Shown one piece after another: positions 43,955 to 51,878 of a stretch of DNA of 64,000 bases. A program made the position numbers and the translations under genes. The stretch is taken from positions 1-64,000 of the forward strand of contig CALEJF010000029.1 in the NCBI GenBank assembly GCA_937898625.1, given 5' to 3'. Position 1 is the first letter of the stretch. Every line of letters starts with the position of its first letter. Source of the DNA: an uncultured Clostridia bacterium (GTDB lineage Bacteria > Bacillota > Clostridia > Oscillospirales > Acutalibacteraceae). The notes under the pieces are model-generated. The model was not told the DNA's origin and made no database searches. It worked only from the letters and a program-made list of their open reading frames with translations.

Positions 43955-46882
43955 TCATTTAGAACGCTGCTTTTGCTTCTTTTCTCGTTCAATTCTTCTT
44001 CTTTCAATTTTAGAACAATCATCGCACCTTATTCGCCTTTCAAATTTGTCAACTTCAATCCATTCTCCACAATCAACACACTGGATTATCTTTGTATCCG
44101 ATTTACAATTATTCCTTTTTAAATTATCTACTATGTATCCGCCATAGCAAAACCAAAGAACATCTTTATGTTTACTTGGTTTTATATGATACAAAAATTT
44201 AACAAGAATATCTGTTATCTCGGCATTGGTGTATCCAAATTGAGACAGTTCATATTTAATCTCGTTTGCAACGCCTTTAAAAAACATTCTTTGTTTTGCA
44301 TCTGTATTTATAAAAATATCATTAGATAAATCAACGCATTTCATATTAATCTTAAAATGATATTTTTGATTTAATTCACAATACTTTACAATCAATGGGT
44401 CTGTTTTGAACTCATCAATAGTACCATTTTTATTATAAGCAACTTTACATTTGATATTAGGATTGCTAACTAATTTCGTATAATCTATTGTTCCAAGCTT
44501 CTTACCATTTGAATCTTTCAAATTACGGCAATTAATTCTTGGGTTTATAATTTTTGTGTCAAGTTTGTTCACAAAACTTTCATTCAACTTTTCAACTTGC
44601 GAATCTTCCTTGTCTTTTGCATAAACAAAGAAGTGGGGAACATTGCCTTTGGTAAACGCAGTAATTTTTTCGTGAACTTGGTTTGGTCTCTCTGGTTTAT
44701 AAAGAGTTTTTGCGTAGTCAATAACAAAGTTGTTTTCCATACATAACAGTTTGACTAAATTAGTTGCACCTTGCTTTTCTTCTTCTGTGCCGTTTATAAA
44801 AACATCGCTGTTCCAAATCTTAGAGATGTTATTACTATAAATTCCAATATTGCCTCCGACAAAAGCCGCATTTAAACCGTCATAAATCGTTTTGTTGTTT
44901 AACTGAATTGGAGAAGCCTTTTTCATATTATAATAAAGCGGTACAATACCATCCATATTTCTTTCTGCAATATTAACCACATTTTCATCTGCAACTACAA
45001 GAGACTTGTCTCCATCGACATCAAACTGAAGAATCTTACTAATCAAATCGTGACAGCTTGTATAAATAGCATCTGTACAGAACCACTCACGAACTATTTC
45101 TTGTCTATTCTTTTTTTCTTCGTTTACTTCTAAGTTTTTATTCTTATTCCTGTCGTAAACACAAGCCACATTTTTTCTTACTGCGTGTTCTTTGTAAAGG
45201 TGTGGGGAGCGCAAACAGTCAAGTTTTTCATCTTTTCTAAATAACCAACAAAAAACTTCTCCGTCATTAAGCAATCCTTCTGGGTTCTTAATATCCATAA
45301 ACCAATATTGACAAGCCGCATAAAAATCTGGAAGTAAAAATGTATATTTCCCACGAACAACCAAGCTGCCAGCTTTATATCTTTTTACCATACTGTCTTT
45401 AATTTCTCTTAAAGTAGCTTTCAGATATTCATCATTAAGCAGCGTAGGGTATAAGCTAATTGCCTGTTGTAAATATGTCATATTGGTATTATACGGAGTT
45501 ACACCAAAGACATCTTTAATTCCATTAAGAGTGCCAATATTATTTAGTTTATCTTGTGATTTTTGAACGATATTATTTATTTCATCATCTGTAATATCTG
45601 TTAATGTTTGAAGCATTTGATAATTTATAGTGGCATTTTTTATTTTATCTTCTTCTATATTGGTATATCCAGCAGAACAATTATACCGTTTATAATATTC
45701 TTTATATTGTTCCCAAGAATCATAATATTTCCACATTTTAAATTGCGACTTCGTAAAAATAATCTGAATGTCTTCATCGATAATATTATGTTCTTTACCA
45801 TAAATGTCCTTTATAACAGGAGAACAATTATTTTTATTGATAAACTTTATAAAGTCAAAAGAGCCAAGTAAGCCTTTTACCCAAGGCAAACGAACCATAC
45901 GATTTTTACCCATACAAGGCAACATCATACCAGCGCCGTCAGTATGAGAAATAGGCACATAATCAGATATTCGCTTTATAGAATAATCAATGTCGTCTAC
46001 CAAATCATAGGTTCCATATACATCAGTCTCGAAATCATCAATAACAATAGTCTTATCAATGTCAAATTCATCCCATACATCTGTAGCAGAATTAGTTAAA
46101 GCCATATAAGCCAAATGTTTATTTGGGTTATTGCCACCTTTTTTATTAATTGAATCAATTGTAAGTCCACACATAATTGTTTTCTCATATTGCTTCCAAA
46201 CAGATTCTTTAATAAACACGGTTTTCTTGGTTCTAATTTGACCAGCAGAAGAGGTGAAGTAAATATACTTTTCACCTTTGTATGTAAAGCCATAGTAAAT
46301 TAAATCTTTTATTACATCAAAATAATAAACTTGAACCACCATAAAGTCTTCGCATAGTTCATCTTGTTTTGCCCCAATCATTCTTGTAAAAGAGGAATCA
46401 AATACAGAAATAACATTCTTTTCTGAAACCTGATTTTCTCTTAGCGTTCTAATATGATGATTGCCATTTGATTGGACATTAGCATTGATTTTGTTTTCCA
46501 ATAATTTCAACAAGTCATTTTTTGTCTTTTTAATGGATTTATTTTTTTCTGAAATTAGATGCTTTAAAAGGTTATAAGTATCATATAATTTAAATAATTC
46601 TTCTTGATTTTCTCCGAATTGTGTAAATCCATATTCAGATTTTGCAGCCTCTTCTAACTCTGAGACAGTTACACCATATTTTTCAATATTGGATTCAACT
46701 TCTTTTAATCCAACAATAGTTCTTTTCGTTTTTCCATTGGAGCTTAAAATATCTCCTCCGTTAATAAGCCGATTTCTTTCAGCTCTAAGTTCATGGTTTT
46801 TCCAATGCAGACGAGCTTCTTTATTGCTGTAGAAATTACCTGTATCTACACTTAGAATTTGCACTTGAACATCCAAACTCAT
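43955..46882 (-). CDS. Putative single-chain two-barrel RNA polymerase (YonO/QDE-1-like)
   Basis: 975 residues, RBS AGAGGGTG. Three motifs match the double-psi beta-barrel polymerases. One is an FTSSAGQIRTKKTVFI segment (about 208-225) like the FxSSSQLR region. The second is HTDGAGMMLP followed by RLPWVKGLLG (about 312-336), like the DGxGxxxP...KG of barrel 1. The third is the catalytic metal-binding DVDGD (FDVDGDKSLVV, about 619-624) of barrel 2. A C-terminal zinc finger (CVDCG...CDDC) and a basic tail follow. YonO of phage SPbeta, a known member of this group, is a DNA-dependent RNA polymerase for late genes. This protein may therefore transcribe the minus-strand structural genes. RNA-templated activity is an alternative. 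Confidence 0.75.
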   Translation of the reverse strand: MSLDVQVQILSVDTGNFYSNKEARLHWKNHELRAERNRLINGGDILSSNGKTKRTIVGLKEVESNIEKYGVTVSELEEAAKSEYGFTQFGENQEELFKLYDTYNLLKHLISEKNKSIKKTKNDLLKLLENKINANVQSNGNHHIRTLRENQVSEKNVISVFDSSFTRMIGAKQDELCEDFMVVQVYYFDVIKDLIYYGFTYKGEKYIYFTSSAGQIRTKKTVFIKESVWKQYEKTIMCGLTIDSINKKGGNNPNKHLAYMALTNSATDVWDEFDIDKTIVIDDFETDVYGTYDLVDDIDYSIKRISDYVPISHTDGAGMMLPCMGKNRMVRLPWVKGLLGSFDFIKFINKNNCSPVIKDIYGKEHNIIDEDIQIIFTKSQFKMWKYYDSWEQYKEYYKRYNCSAGYTNIEEDKIKNATINYQMLQTLTDITDDEINNIVQKSQDKLNNIGTLNGIKDVFGVTPYNTNMTYLQQAISLYPTLLNDEYLKATLREIKDSMVKRYKAGSLVVRGKYTFLLPDFYAACQYWFMDIKNPEGLLNDGEVFCWLFRKDEKLDCLRSPHLYKEHAVRKNVACVYDRNKNKNLEVNEEKKNRQEIVREWFCTDAIYTSCHDLISKILQFDVDGDKSLVVADENVVNIAERNMDGIVPLYYNMKKASPIQLNNKTIYDGLNAAFVGGNIGIYSNNISKIWNSDVFINGTEEEKQGATNLVKLLCMENNFVIDYAKTLYKPERPNQVHEKITAFTKGNVPHFFVYAKDKEDSQVEKLNESFVNKLDTKIINPRINCRNLKDSNGKKLGTIDYTKLVSNPNIKCKVAYNKNGTIDEFKTDPLIVKYCELNQKYHFKINMKCVDLSNDIFINTDAKQRMFFKGVANEIKYELSQFGYTNAEITDILVKFLYHIKPSKHKDVLWFCYGGYIVDNLKRNNCKSDTKIIQCVDCGEWIEVDKFERRIRCDDCSKIERRRIEREKKQKQRSK

Positions 46883-46961
46883 CTTAACACCCTCTTTAAA
46901 TTACTTCTTTCCATTCATTCTATCTTCTTTTATTTATATATATAACTTTATTTATTATAAA

Positions 46962-47177
46962 TTATTCATAAAAACCTTCTTCTTCGAGTAAATCAAAAAT
47001 ATATTCGCAGTAGTCAGTAAAGTTATCTCCGCCATCTATATCTTCAATATATGACTCTAACACCCTGTTATCAGTTGGGGGATAAAAGTCTTGCTCTGTT
47101 AAATAATCAGTGTATTGTTCGTTCAATATATCATCGAAATTATATTTATCATTTTTCTTCTTATTATTCATTGGCAT
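46962..47177 (-). CDS. Small acidic protein next to the polymerase
   Basis: 71 residues from the ATG at 47177, which has AAAGGAG upstream; a 13-codon extension (MIKRKENIKRKEK) overlaps the upstream gene and lies across this RBS. Basic start, then strongly acidic (YIEDIDGGDNFTDYCEYIFDLLEEEGFYE). Not recognised. It overlaps the initiator gene's end by 14 nt, so they are probably coupled, and could be a small partner of the polymerase or initiator. Confidence 0.55.
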   Translation of the reverse strand: MPMNNKKKNDKYNFDDILNEQYTDYLTEQDFYPPTDNRVLESYIEDIDGGDNFTDYCEYIFDLLEEEGFYE

Positions 47178-48111
47178 TTTCTCCTTTCTTTTTATATTTT
47201 CTTTTCTTTTTATCAATCTTATAACTTTGATAATGTTGTTTTATATTTTCGGCTTTTAACTCAATTTCAGTTCTGCTATAGTTTTCGCCAGTGTCCAACA
47301 GATACCCATATTCACGCTTATAAGTATTTGCGAAAATAGTAGGCAGGGTTCTAAATTCATTATCTTCGTTTTTAACTCTATAAGCCCTATCGGTTACAAT
47401 TAAATGCAGGTCACATTCAAGAATATCAATTATTTTTGAGAAAGTTTTTGAAGATATTCCAAGTTCATTAGCCATATCTATGATATTTCCACTATAAGCT
47501 TCTGGAAGTCGTTCCCTACGACTCTTTATATTGTCAGGATATCTTTCTTCTGGCTTTAATTCATTTGGTCTACGATTTATCTTATTTCTAAGATAAGCAA
47601 ATACAAGCAGTATGATAAAATTATTAACAGTACTATCTTTAGAATTTTTCTTTTGGTAGCTCATGACTGTTTCTATCTCGTCTAAATAAATCGCTGAAAA
47701 TCCATTGTAGTACTGTGCAAAATAATACTCTATGTCAAATTTACACTTCATATAGAAGCTTTTACTTTTTTCAGTGAGATATGTTAAATAGCCCCCATCG
47801 TTTAAAGAATCTAAAGTAGATAGAATTTTATCATTAGAACCATTTGCTCTTCTGTCTGGTTTTCCCCCACACCATTCGACTATATCTGGAATGGTGAAGT
47901 TGACTATATTATTTAGTCCACAATGTATTCTTAGATATGAGAATACGCCAACTCTTCTTATATCTAATTTAGTGTCTGTAATAACAGACAGAGGAACATA
48001 TATGTATTTAGACGCAGAGCCCTCTAATGGGATTTTTTGATATTCATATTTACCATCAACAGGTTTATATGAATTGAGTTCGTGACTGTTATTTACACCA
48101 ATTATAATCAC
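47164..48111 (-). CDS. Winged-helix replication initiator-like protein
   Basis: 315 residues. Two winged-helix-like domains: the first at about 40-130 (YVPLSVITDTKLDIRRVGVFSYLRIHCG ... IPDIVEWCGGKPDRR), the second at about 215-260 with helix-turn-helix IDMANELGISSKTFSKIIDIL. A very basic tail (KIDKKKRKYKKKGEN) follows. The layout fits plasmid/phage RepA-type initiators or a related regulator. The frame opens with GTG, but this GTG is part of the AGGGGGTG ribosome binding site, so initiation may be at the following ATT/ATA codons. Operators and candidate origin repeats lie just upstream. Confidence 0.6.
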   Translation of the reverse strand: MIIIGVNNSHELNSYKPVDGKYEYQKIPLEGSASKYIYVPLSVITDTKLDIRRVGVFSYLRIHCGLNNIVNFTIPDIVEWCGGKPDRRANGSNDKILSTLDSLNDGGYLTYLTEKSKSFYMKCKFDIEYYFAQYYNGFSAIYLDEIETVMSYQKKNSKDSTVNNFIILLVFAYLRNKINRRPNELKPEERYPDNIKSRRERLPEAYSGNIIDMANELGISSKTFSKIIDILECDLHLIVTDRAYRVKNEDNEFRTLPTIFANTYKREYGYLLDTGENYSRTEIELKAENIKQHYQSYKIDKKKRKYKKKGENANE

Positions 48112-48138
48112 CCCCTAAATTTATTTATTTTTGATGAC

Positions 48139-48202
48139 CACCGTACAAAATGTACGGTGCTAATTGCAATTTTGGCGTTGACCACCGTACAAAATGTACG
48201 GT
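48139..48202. promoter_or_regulatory. Pair of identical palindromic operators
   Basis: ACCGTACAAAATGTACGGT (7-bp arms, 5-bp centre) occurs at 48140-48158 and again at 48184-48202, each preceded by TGACC. The copies are 44 bp apart, close to four helical turns, so a dimer on each could contact the other. The second copy covers the -10 of the candidate initiator promoter, which suggests autorepression. Confidence 0.8.
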
Positions 48203-48221
48203 ATTTTTCCGTTCTATACAA
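48193..48221 (-). promoter_or_regulatory. Candidate promoter for the initiator gene
   Basis: On the minus strand TTGTAT, 17 bp, TACATT. The -10 lies within the second operator. Transcription would start just before the first operator copy and lead to the initiator, polymerase and tRNA genes. Confidence 0.45.
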
Positions 48222-48230
48222 TAAGTATAT

Positions 48231-49375
48231 TATATATAAGAATACTAGAAAGAGCTGCGCTCTATCGTGATAGATTTTTGGATAGAGAACGATTTTCCTA
48301 AGTTGCATTGTATGAATAGGATGGTTAGTTCTTAATTATGATTATTGTATATTAGGATTGTTGTGTAGATTAGATTTATAGTCTTTTATTAATATGTGTT
48401 TATGTTAGGTATATTATATAACTTTATTTGTTACAAAGAAATATAATCTGCTAAATAAATATACTTGAATCAAATCTACTGGTAGTATTATACAACATCG
48501 TTTTTGAAATTGCAAGTACTTTTTTAAAAAATTTTGAATATTTTTTATTTGATTATTTTACGAGTTAAGTGTCTTTATTAGCGAATAGATATTGTTTTAC
48601 GGATGGATGTTATGAGTGTGTATATATATTACCTTATTTTAATGTTATTTTGTTTTAAAATGTTTAAATTACGATATAAACTTCACGAGAGAGCGGAAGG
48701 ATTTTTGTTTAATTTAAGAGTTTATATAGCATTGTTTTTATGTTATTTTGAATTACTAATCGATAAAGGTTCTTGGTCGAGTTTTAGACTTGATTTAGTT
48801 AAGAGTTGTATTTTAGGTTGAGATGTGGTGATTTTATGCTAAATTTTTTGAACTGGTTGAAATACCTTGTTTTAATGTTGTTTTATGTTTTTAATTAGAT
48901 TTGAGTTGTCGGTGTACTCCGTAAAATTACCGTGAAAATTTGATGGTTTTTTGAATTTGAGTTTGGTTGTGGAGTAGATTTTTGGATTGGGAATTTTAAT
49001 GACGGTGATAATGAGCGAAGGGATGAAGGTAGTAAAAATGTGAAATAGTGGATTGTGAGATTATGAGGAGCTGGCAAGAAACTGGTATATGGTGAATTTA
49101 TTTTGAATTTATTTTGTAAGATTTTTTAATTTTTAATTGAATTGTTAGTTAAATTTTAGTAAGATTTTTGTTTGTTTTTTAGCTAGAATTCTATTAATTA
49201 AAATGCTTTATTTTTTGGTTGTTTAGATAAGTGTTACGAGTAGCGATTTTTTACTGTTGAGGAATAGATATATCACCCTTCTGGCTCCTGCGGCGGCGGC
49301 TTCGGTTTTTTATTGTAAAGCACCCCGTCCCCGTTTCAATGCGAAGTTTGTTGTTTTTTTCGCATTCAATTTTTT
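48231..49375. other. AT-rich gene-free segment
   Basis: About 1.1 kb, very T-rich on the plus strand (many TTTTA/GTTTT runs). Open frames here lack ribosome binding sites and look random. The only compositional break is a GC-rich blip near 49278-49300 (GGCGGCGGC) followed by TTTTTT. Otherwise I see nothing specific. Confidence 0.6.
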
Positions 49376-49380
49376 TGATA

Positions 49381-49616
49381 AATTTATATCGATAAATTTT
49401 TACTGATAATATCGGCATATTTTTCGATATGTTTCTATCGATATTTTTGTATCGATATATTTTTATCTGTAAATTTATATTGATATATTCGCATCGAATT
49501 AAATCATACAAATCATACAAATCATACAAATCATACAAATCATACTTTTCATATCCCACACCCACACCCACACCCACACACCCGTACACGCATACGCACG
49601 CACGCACGCATGAGGC
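49381..49616. repeat. Candidate origin: ATCGAT boxes, 9-bp iterons and CCCACA/ACGC repeats
   Basis: Three ATCGAT palindromes (49388, 49437, 49451) stand in A/T-rich DNA with repeated TATCGATA-TTTTT units. Then come five perfect tandem copies of AAATCATAC (49501-49545), four of CCCACA (49555-49578) and about four of ACGC (49593-49609). A-T-rich unwinding DNA beside short iterons, next to an initiator-like gene, is the usual anatomy of an iteron origin. The assignment is inferred. Confidence 0.5.
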
Positions 49617-49635
49617 GATCCCTATTCGTCAAAAT

Positions 49636-49673
49636 GCACAAAAATCGTTCACAAAATCGTCAAAATTTTGTGC
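49636..49673. repeat. Inverted repeat in the divergent region
   Basis: GCACAAAAAT (49636-49645) and ATTTTGTGC (49665-49673) form a 9-bp stem with one bulge. Near-repeats of AAAATCGTTCAC/AAAATCGTC lie in the loop. It is upstream of the candidate promoter and could be a regulator site. Confidence 0.45.
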
Positions 49674-49684
49674 AATTTTCCAAC

Positions 49685-49713
49685 TTGCAATCCCTTGCAA
49701 GGTATGATATGCT
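49685..49713 (+). promoter_or_regulatory. Candidate extended -10 promoter
   Basis: TTGCAA, 17 bp, then TGA-TATGCT (extended -10). It points into the structured GC-rich region and the ribozyme-containing gene array. A CCTTGCAAGG palindrome lies in the spacer and may be an operator. Confidence 0.45.
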
Positions 49714-49719
49714 TTACTC

Positions 49720-50127
49720 GTAAGGTTGATACAGCAACACAGCAACACACAATCAACCTTGCATCCGTCACCGCTTAGCGGTGGGGTGAACCTTGACAAA
49801 GCGACGCACAGTTAAAGCCGACAGGCGGGAGGCGCAAGCCGTTCGCACCGCTTGAGTCTACAAGGCGGCAGCTATCCAATAAGCCGCTAGCGTACGAGTG
49901 CCGAGCCGAGCCATTGTTCTGGCGTACCTTGACAACTGAATTTAAGCGAACCACTAACAAGTAAGGTTATAAAAGTGTCGCATTAGGCGCACACCTGAAC
50001 GAAGGTGCTTAGTTGAAAACTTTCCTTTTCCTTTATCTTTTTATCTGTTAAGGTTATAGCCTTAAAAAAGTTATAGCCTTAACTCCCATACTTCTATCTT
50101 TACCTTGTCGTGGTGTATGGGCTTTTT
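49720..50127 (+). ncRNA. Candidate structured non-coding RNA
   Basis: About 400 nt, no plausible gene, and much richer in G/C than its surroundings between 49760 and 50010. Stems include AAGGTTGAT/ATCAACCTT (49722-49730, 49752-49760), CACCGC-TTA-GCGGTG, GGC-GCAA-GCC (a GNRA loop), GCGGC/GCCGC, GTG-CGC/GCG-CAC and CACCT/AGGTG. A duplicated ACCTTGACAA is present. A promoter precedes it and a terminator ends it. Size and phage context recall large ornate phage RNAs such as GOLLD or ROOL, but I cannot match it to either. It could also be a leader RNA. Confidence 0.45.
50085..50127 (+). terminator. Terminator at the end of the structured RNA
   Basis: Stem CCCATAC (50085-50091) / GTATGGG (50115-50121) followed by CTTTTT. 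Just upstream, GTTAAGG can pair with either of two CCTTAA copies (about 50047-50083), so an anti-terminator arrangement is possible. Confidence 0.55.
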
Positions 50128-50230
50128 ACTAAAAAAGATAGCGTGTTTATTTTCGTCTGTATCATGCACGAAAAACCGAAACAGACCGCCAACGGCAAAG
50201 GCGTAAACCGTTATAAAGTGGCTGTTTTAG

Positions 50231-50397
50231 CCGTTTTTAGTCGAGTACAAGATGCTAAAAAACGGTAGTTTGTTGCTGTTTGTTTATTGCTATAAAACCA
50301 AACAGGGTTGCCAATTTCCCATAGTGGCATGATATTCCACCCAAAAAATTATAAAGAGGTGGTCAAGCGTTTGGCGGTATCGTTGAATAAACCGCCA
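50231..50397 (+). other. Two hairpins in the leader of the gene array
   Basis: CCGTTTTTAG / CTAAAAAACGG (50231-50240, 50255-50265, one bulge) and TGGCGGT / ACCGCCA (50372-50378, 50391-50397). They lie between the upstream terminator and the first hammerhead and have no U-tract. They extend the structured 5' region of the array transcript. Confidence 0.5.
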
Positions 50398-50406
50398 CAA
50401 CAAAAA

Positions 50407-50470
50407 AATCTGCTGATGAGTCTTTGAAAATTAAGACGAAACAACCGCAAAAAATGCGGTTGTCCAGATT
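50407..50470 (+). ncRNA. Hammerhead ribozyme 1 (type I)
   Basis: All core positions are present. Stem I AATCTG/CAGATT; core CTGATGA (50413-50419); stem II GTCTT/AAGAC; GAAA (50438-50441); stem III CAACCGCA/TGCGGTTG with an A5 loop; then TC. Cleavage is predicted after C50464, leaving a 29-nt leader before the ATG at 50494. Stems II and III are closed, so it is type I. Confidence 0.93.
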
Positions 50471-50493
50471 AAAAGAAAAGGGAGGAATCCAAA

Positions 50494-50850
50494 ATGGATG
50501 CAACCATGAAGTTAAAAAATATGTTTAAATTGTCCAGTAAAATTACTGTCTATATTCCTTCTACAATGGATATCGACAAAACAATTGACAATTCCGCATA
50601 TGTAGACGCTGCCGCTACTCTTTTATCAAATTGTTTCGGTGGTGCTACTTCTACAAATGCGCTTGGCTACTGGACTTCACCGACAAAGGGACTTGTAAAA
50701 GAAAAGTCTACAATGGTATTTGCATACTGTACAACCGATGATTTAAATGAGCATATCGAAAAGGTTGTTGACTTCTGCGAAGCTATGAAAGCAGAACTCA
50801 AACAAGATGCAGTCGCTTTAGAATTAAACGGTGAAATGTATTTTATCTAA
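50494..50850 (+). CDS. First gene of the array; DUF3574-like small protein
   Basis: 118 residues, RBS GGGAGG. Pattern KITVYIPSTMDIDKTIDNSAYVDAAATLLSNCFGGATSTNALGYW ... LVKEKSTMVFAYCTTDDLNEHIEKVVDFCEAMKAELKQDAVALELNGEMYFI is like a compact alpha/beta family (DUF3574-like) common on Clostridia plasmids and phages; function unknown. Its message would begin at the hammerhead 1 cut site, and its stop lies within the first stem of the next RNA element. Confidence 0.75.
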   Translation: MDATMKLKNMFKLSSKITVYIPSTMDIDKTIDNSAYVDAAATLLSNCFGGATSTNALGYWTSPTKGLVKEKSTMVFAYCTTDDLNEHIEKVVDFCEAMKAELKQDAVALELNGEMYFI

Positions 50851-50911
50851 AGATTGAACCGCTGGGCACGATTAAAAAAATCGTGCCTAGTATTGAGTCT
50901 TTAGAACTCAA
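50846..50911 (+). ncRNA. TTGAA/TTGAG-loop RNA element (copy 1)
   Basis: Outer stem TCTAAAGA/TCTTTAGA (50846-50853, 50898-50905); internal loop TTGAACCGCTG against TAGTATTGAG; inner stem GGCACGATT/AATCGTGCC. An alternative hairpin TTGAGT/ACTCAA (50893-50898, 50906-50911) has the 3' outer arm as its loop, so the two folds exclude each other. A further GCTTGC/GCAAGC hairpin follows at 50918-50933. Confidence 0.6.
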
Positions 50912-50962
50912 AAAACAGCTTGCTAACGCAAGCAAACGATAAAAAGAAAAGGAAGTAACACC

Positions 50963-51130
50963 ATGAAAAACAACAATTTGTATATCAATTTGCAGACCGT
51001 AGATGTAAACGAAAAGCCGACAGCTTGTGAAATTATCCGTAGCATTCTAGGGTATGCAGCAGACTTTGTTGGTTGTGCATTGTTATTTGTATTTATGTAT
51101 ATAATTATCGTTTTTGCCTCCGCATTCTGA
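50963..51130 (+). CDS. Small single-pass membrane protein
   Basis: 55 residues. Soluble, polar N-terminus (NNNLYINLQTVDVNEKPTAC) and a C-terminal hydrophobic helix (AADFVGCALLFVFMYIIIVFA), so probably a tail-anchored membrane protein. RBS AAAGGAAG. No family recognised. Confidence 0.65.
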   Translation: MKNNNLYINLQTVDVNEKPTACEIIRSILGYAADFVGCALLFVFMYIIIVFASAF

Positions 51131-51151
51131 CCCAAAAGGAAGGTGGTAATT

Positions 51152-51322
51152 ATGAAAACGCAAAAACTAAGCTATCAGGACTTAGTTGAAGCCGTGTATA
51201 AATATCAACTTCGTACACGGTGGGAAGTTGTAACATATTGCATGGGTTTTCAAGGTGAAGTAACGCAAGAAAACTATGATGCAATAACAATGCTGTATAA
51301 AAATGCACATATCAACGAATAA
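51152..51322 (+). CDS. Small hypothetical protein
   Basis: 56 residues (MKTQKLSYQDLVEAVYKYQLRTRWEVVTYCMG...), predicted helical. RBS GGAAGGTGG. Twenty-one bases after the preceding gene. Not recognised. Its stop codon abuts stem I of hammerhead 2. Confidence 0.6.
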   Translation: MKTQKLSYQDLVEAVYKYQLRTRWEVVTYCMGFQGEVTQENYDAITMLYKNAHINE

Positions 51323-51323
51323 A

Positions 51324-51392
51324 AATCCACTGATGAGTCGCTGAAAATTGCGACGAAACACGGCAATATAGGAGGCTTGCCGTGTCTGGATT
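51324..51392 (+). ncRNA. Hammerhead ribozyme 2 (type I)
   Basis: Stem I AATCCA/TGGATT; CTGATGA (51330-51336); stem II GTCGC/GCGAC; GAAA (51355-51358); stem III CACGGCAA/TTGCCGTG; TC. Cut predicted after C51386, leaving a 30-nt leader before the ATG at 51417. The stem III loop contains AGGAGG, a perfect Shine-Dalgarno sequence. Stem I begins 2 nt after the previous stop codon. Confidence 0.95.
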
Positions 51393-51416
51393 AAAAGAAA
51401 AAGGAAGGTGTCTATT

Positions 51417-51773
51417 ATGACAATCATTAAAAAAACCGTCAACGGAAACGAATACGAATTTGTGAACTCTTTCCGTGGGAATCGTTCTGGATTTGTCCAC
51501 GAAACCACACTTTTCCGCAATGGACGATATGAAGGTGAAACAAAAATCCAGTACTATAATCGTACTTGGGAATGTTATACCTATCAATCCGTTATGAAAA
51601 GATTAGTGTCTGGACTTCTGGAATACTGCGAGGAGGCATATAAAACCGCTTGGAAAGATACCCACGGAGTCAAGCGTTTGACGGAAGCCAAAAAGAAAGA
51701 AATGCAGGAAGAAATGGAAAACAATCCTCCTGCAAACTATGCAGAACTAAAAGAACTGTATGCAATGCTGTAA
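51417..51773 (+). CDS. Hypothetical protein of mobile-element accessory type
   Basis: 118 residues from the ATG at 51417, 8 nt after AAGGAAGG; an in-frame GTG three codons earlier overlaps that RBS. N-terminal beta segment (IKKTVNGNEYEFVNSFRGNRSGFVHETTLFRNG), then helices with KKEMQEEMENNPPANYAELKELYAML. I have the impression of a family spread on Clostridia conjugative elements, with no known function. It lies between hammerheads 2 and 3. Confidence 0.7.
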   Translation: MTIIKKTVNGNEYEFVNSFRGNRSGFVHETTLFRNGRYEGETKIQYYNRTWECYTYQSVMKRLVSGLLEYCEEAYKTAWKDTHGVKRLTEAKKKEMQEEMENNPPANYAELKELYAML

Positions 51774-51776
51774 AAA

Positions 51777-51846
51777 TTCCACCTGATGATGGCAAGACGG
51801 TTACTTGCCGAAACACGGAGAACTGGAGGAACTCCGTGTCGTGGAA
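51777..51846 (+). ncRNA. Hammerhead ribozyme 3 (type I, one extra base)
   Basis: Stem I TTCCAC/GTGGAA; CTGATGA (51783-51789); an extra T90; stem II GGCAAG/CTTGCC; GAAA (51810-51813); stem III CACGGAG/CTCCGTG with a loop containing GGAGG; TC. Cut predicted after C51840, 38 nt before the ATG at 51879. The inserted base after A9 is a deviation that may slow it. Confidence 0.88.
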
Positions 51847-51878
51847 AACCACATAAAAAGGTAAAAGGAAGTAAAATT

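Noticed and set aside
43955..46882. RNA-virus replicase
   Set aside because: The DxDGD two-barrel motifs belong to the YonO/QDE-1 type, not to palm-domain viral RdRPs.
48603..48821. 72-residue hydrophobic frame on the plus strand
   Set aside because: No ribosome binding site, very AT-rich DNA, and no neighbours. Chance frames of this kind are expected there.
49501..49545. CRISPR-like tandem repeats
   Set aside because: Nine-base repeats without spacers and with no cas genes. They fit iterons better.
49760..50010. rRNA, SRP RNA or tmRNA in the GC-rich segment
   Set aside because: No match to the conserved parts of these RNAs that I can recognise, and far too short for rRNA.
51786..51878. 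N-terminal extension of the 51879 gene
   Set aside because: It is the hammerhead ribozyme read as protein. The RBS and ATG at 51879 are clear.
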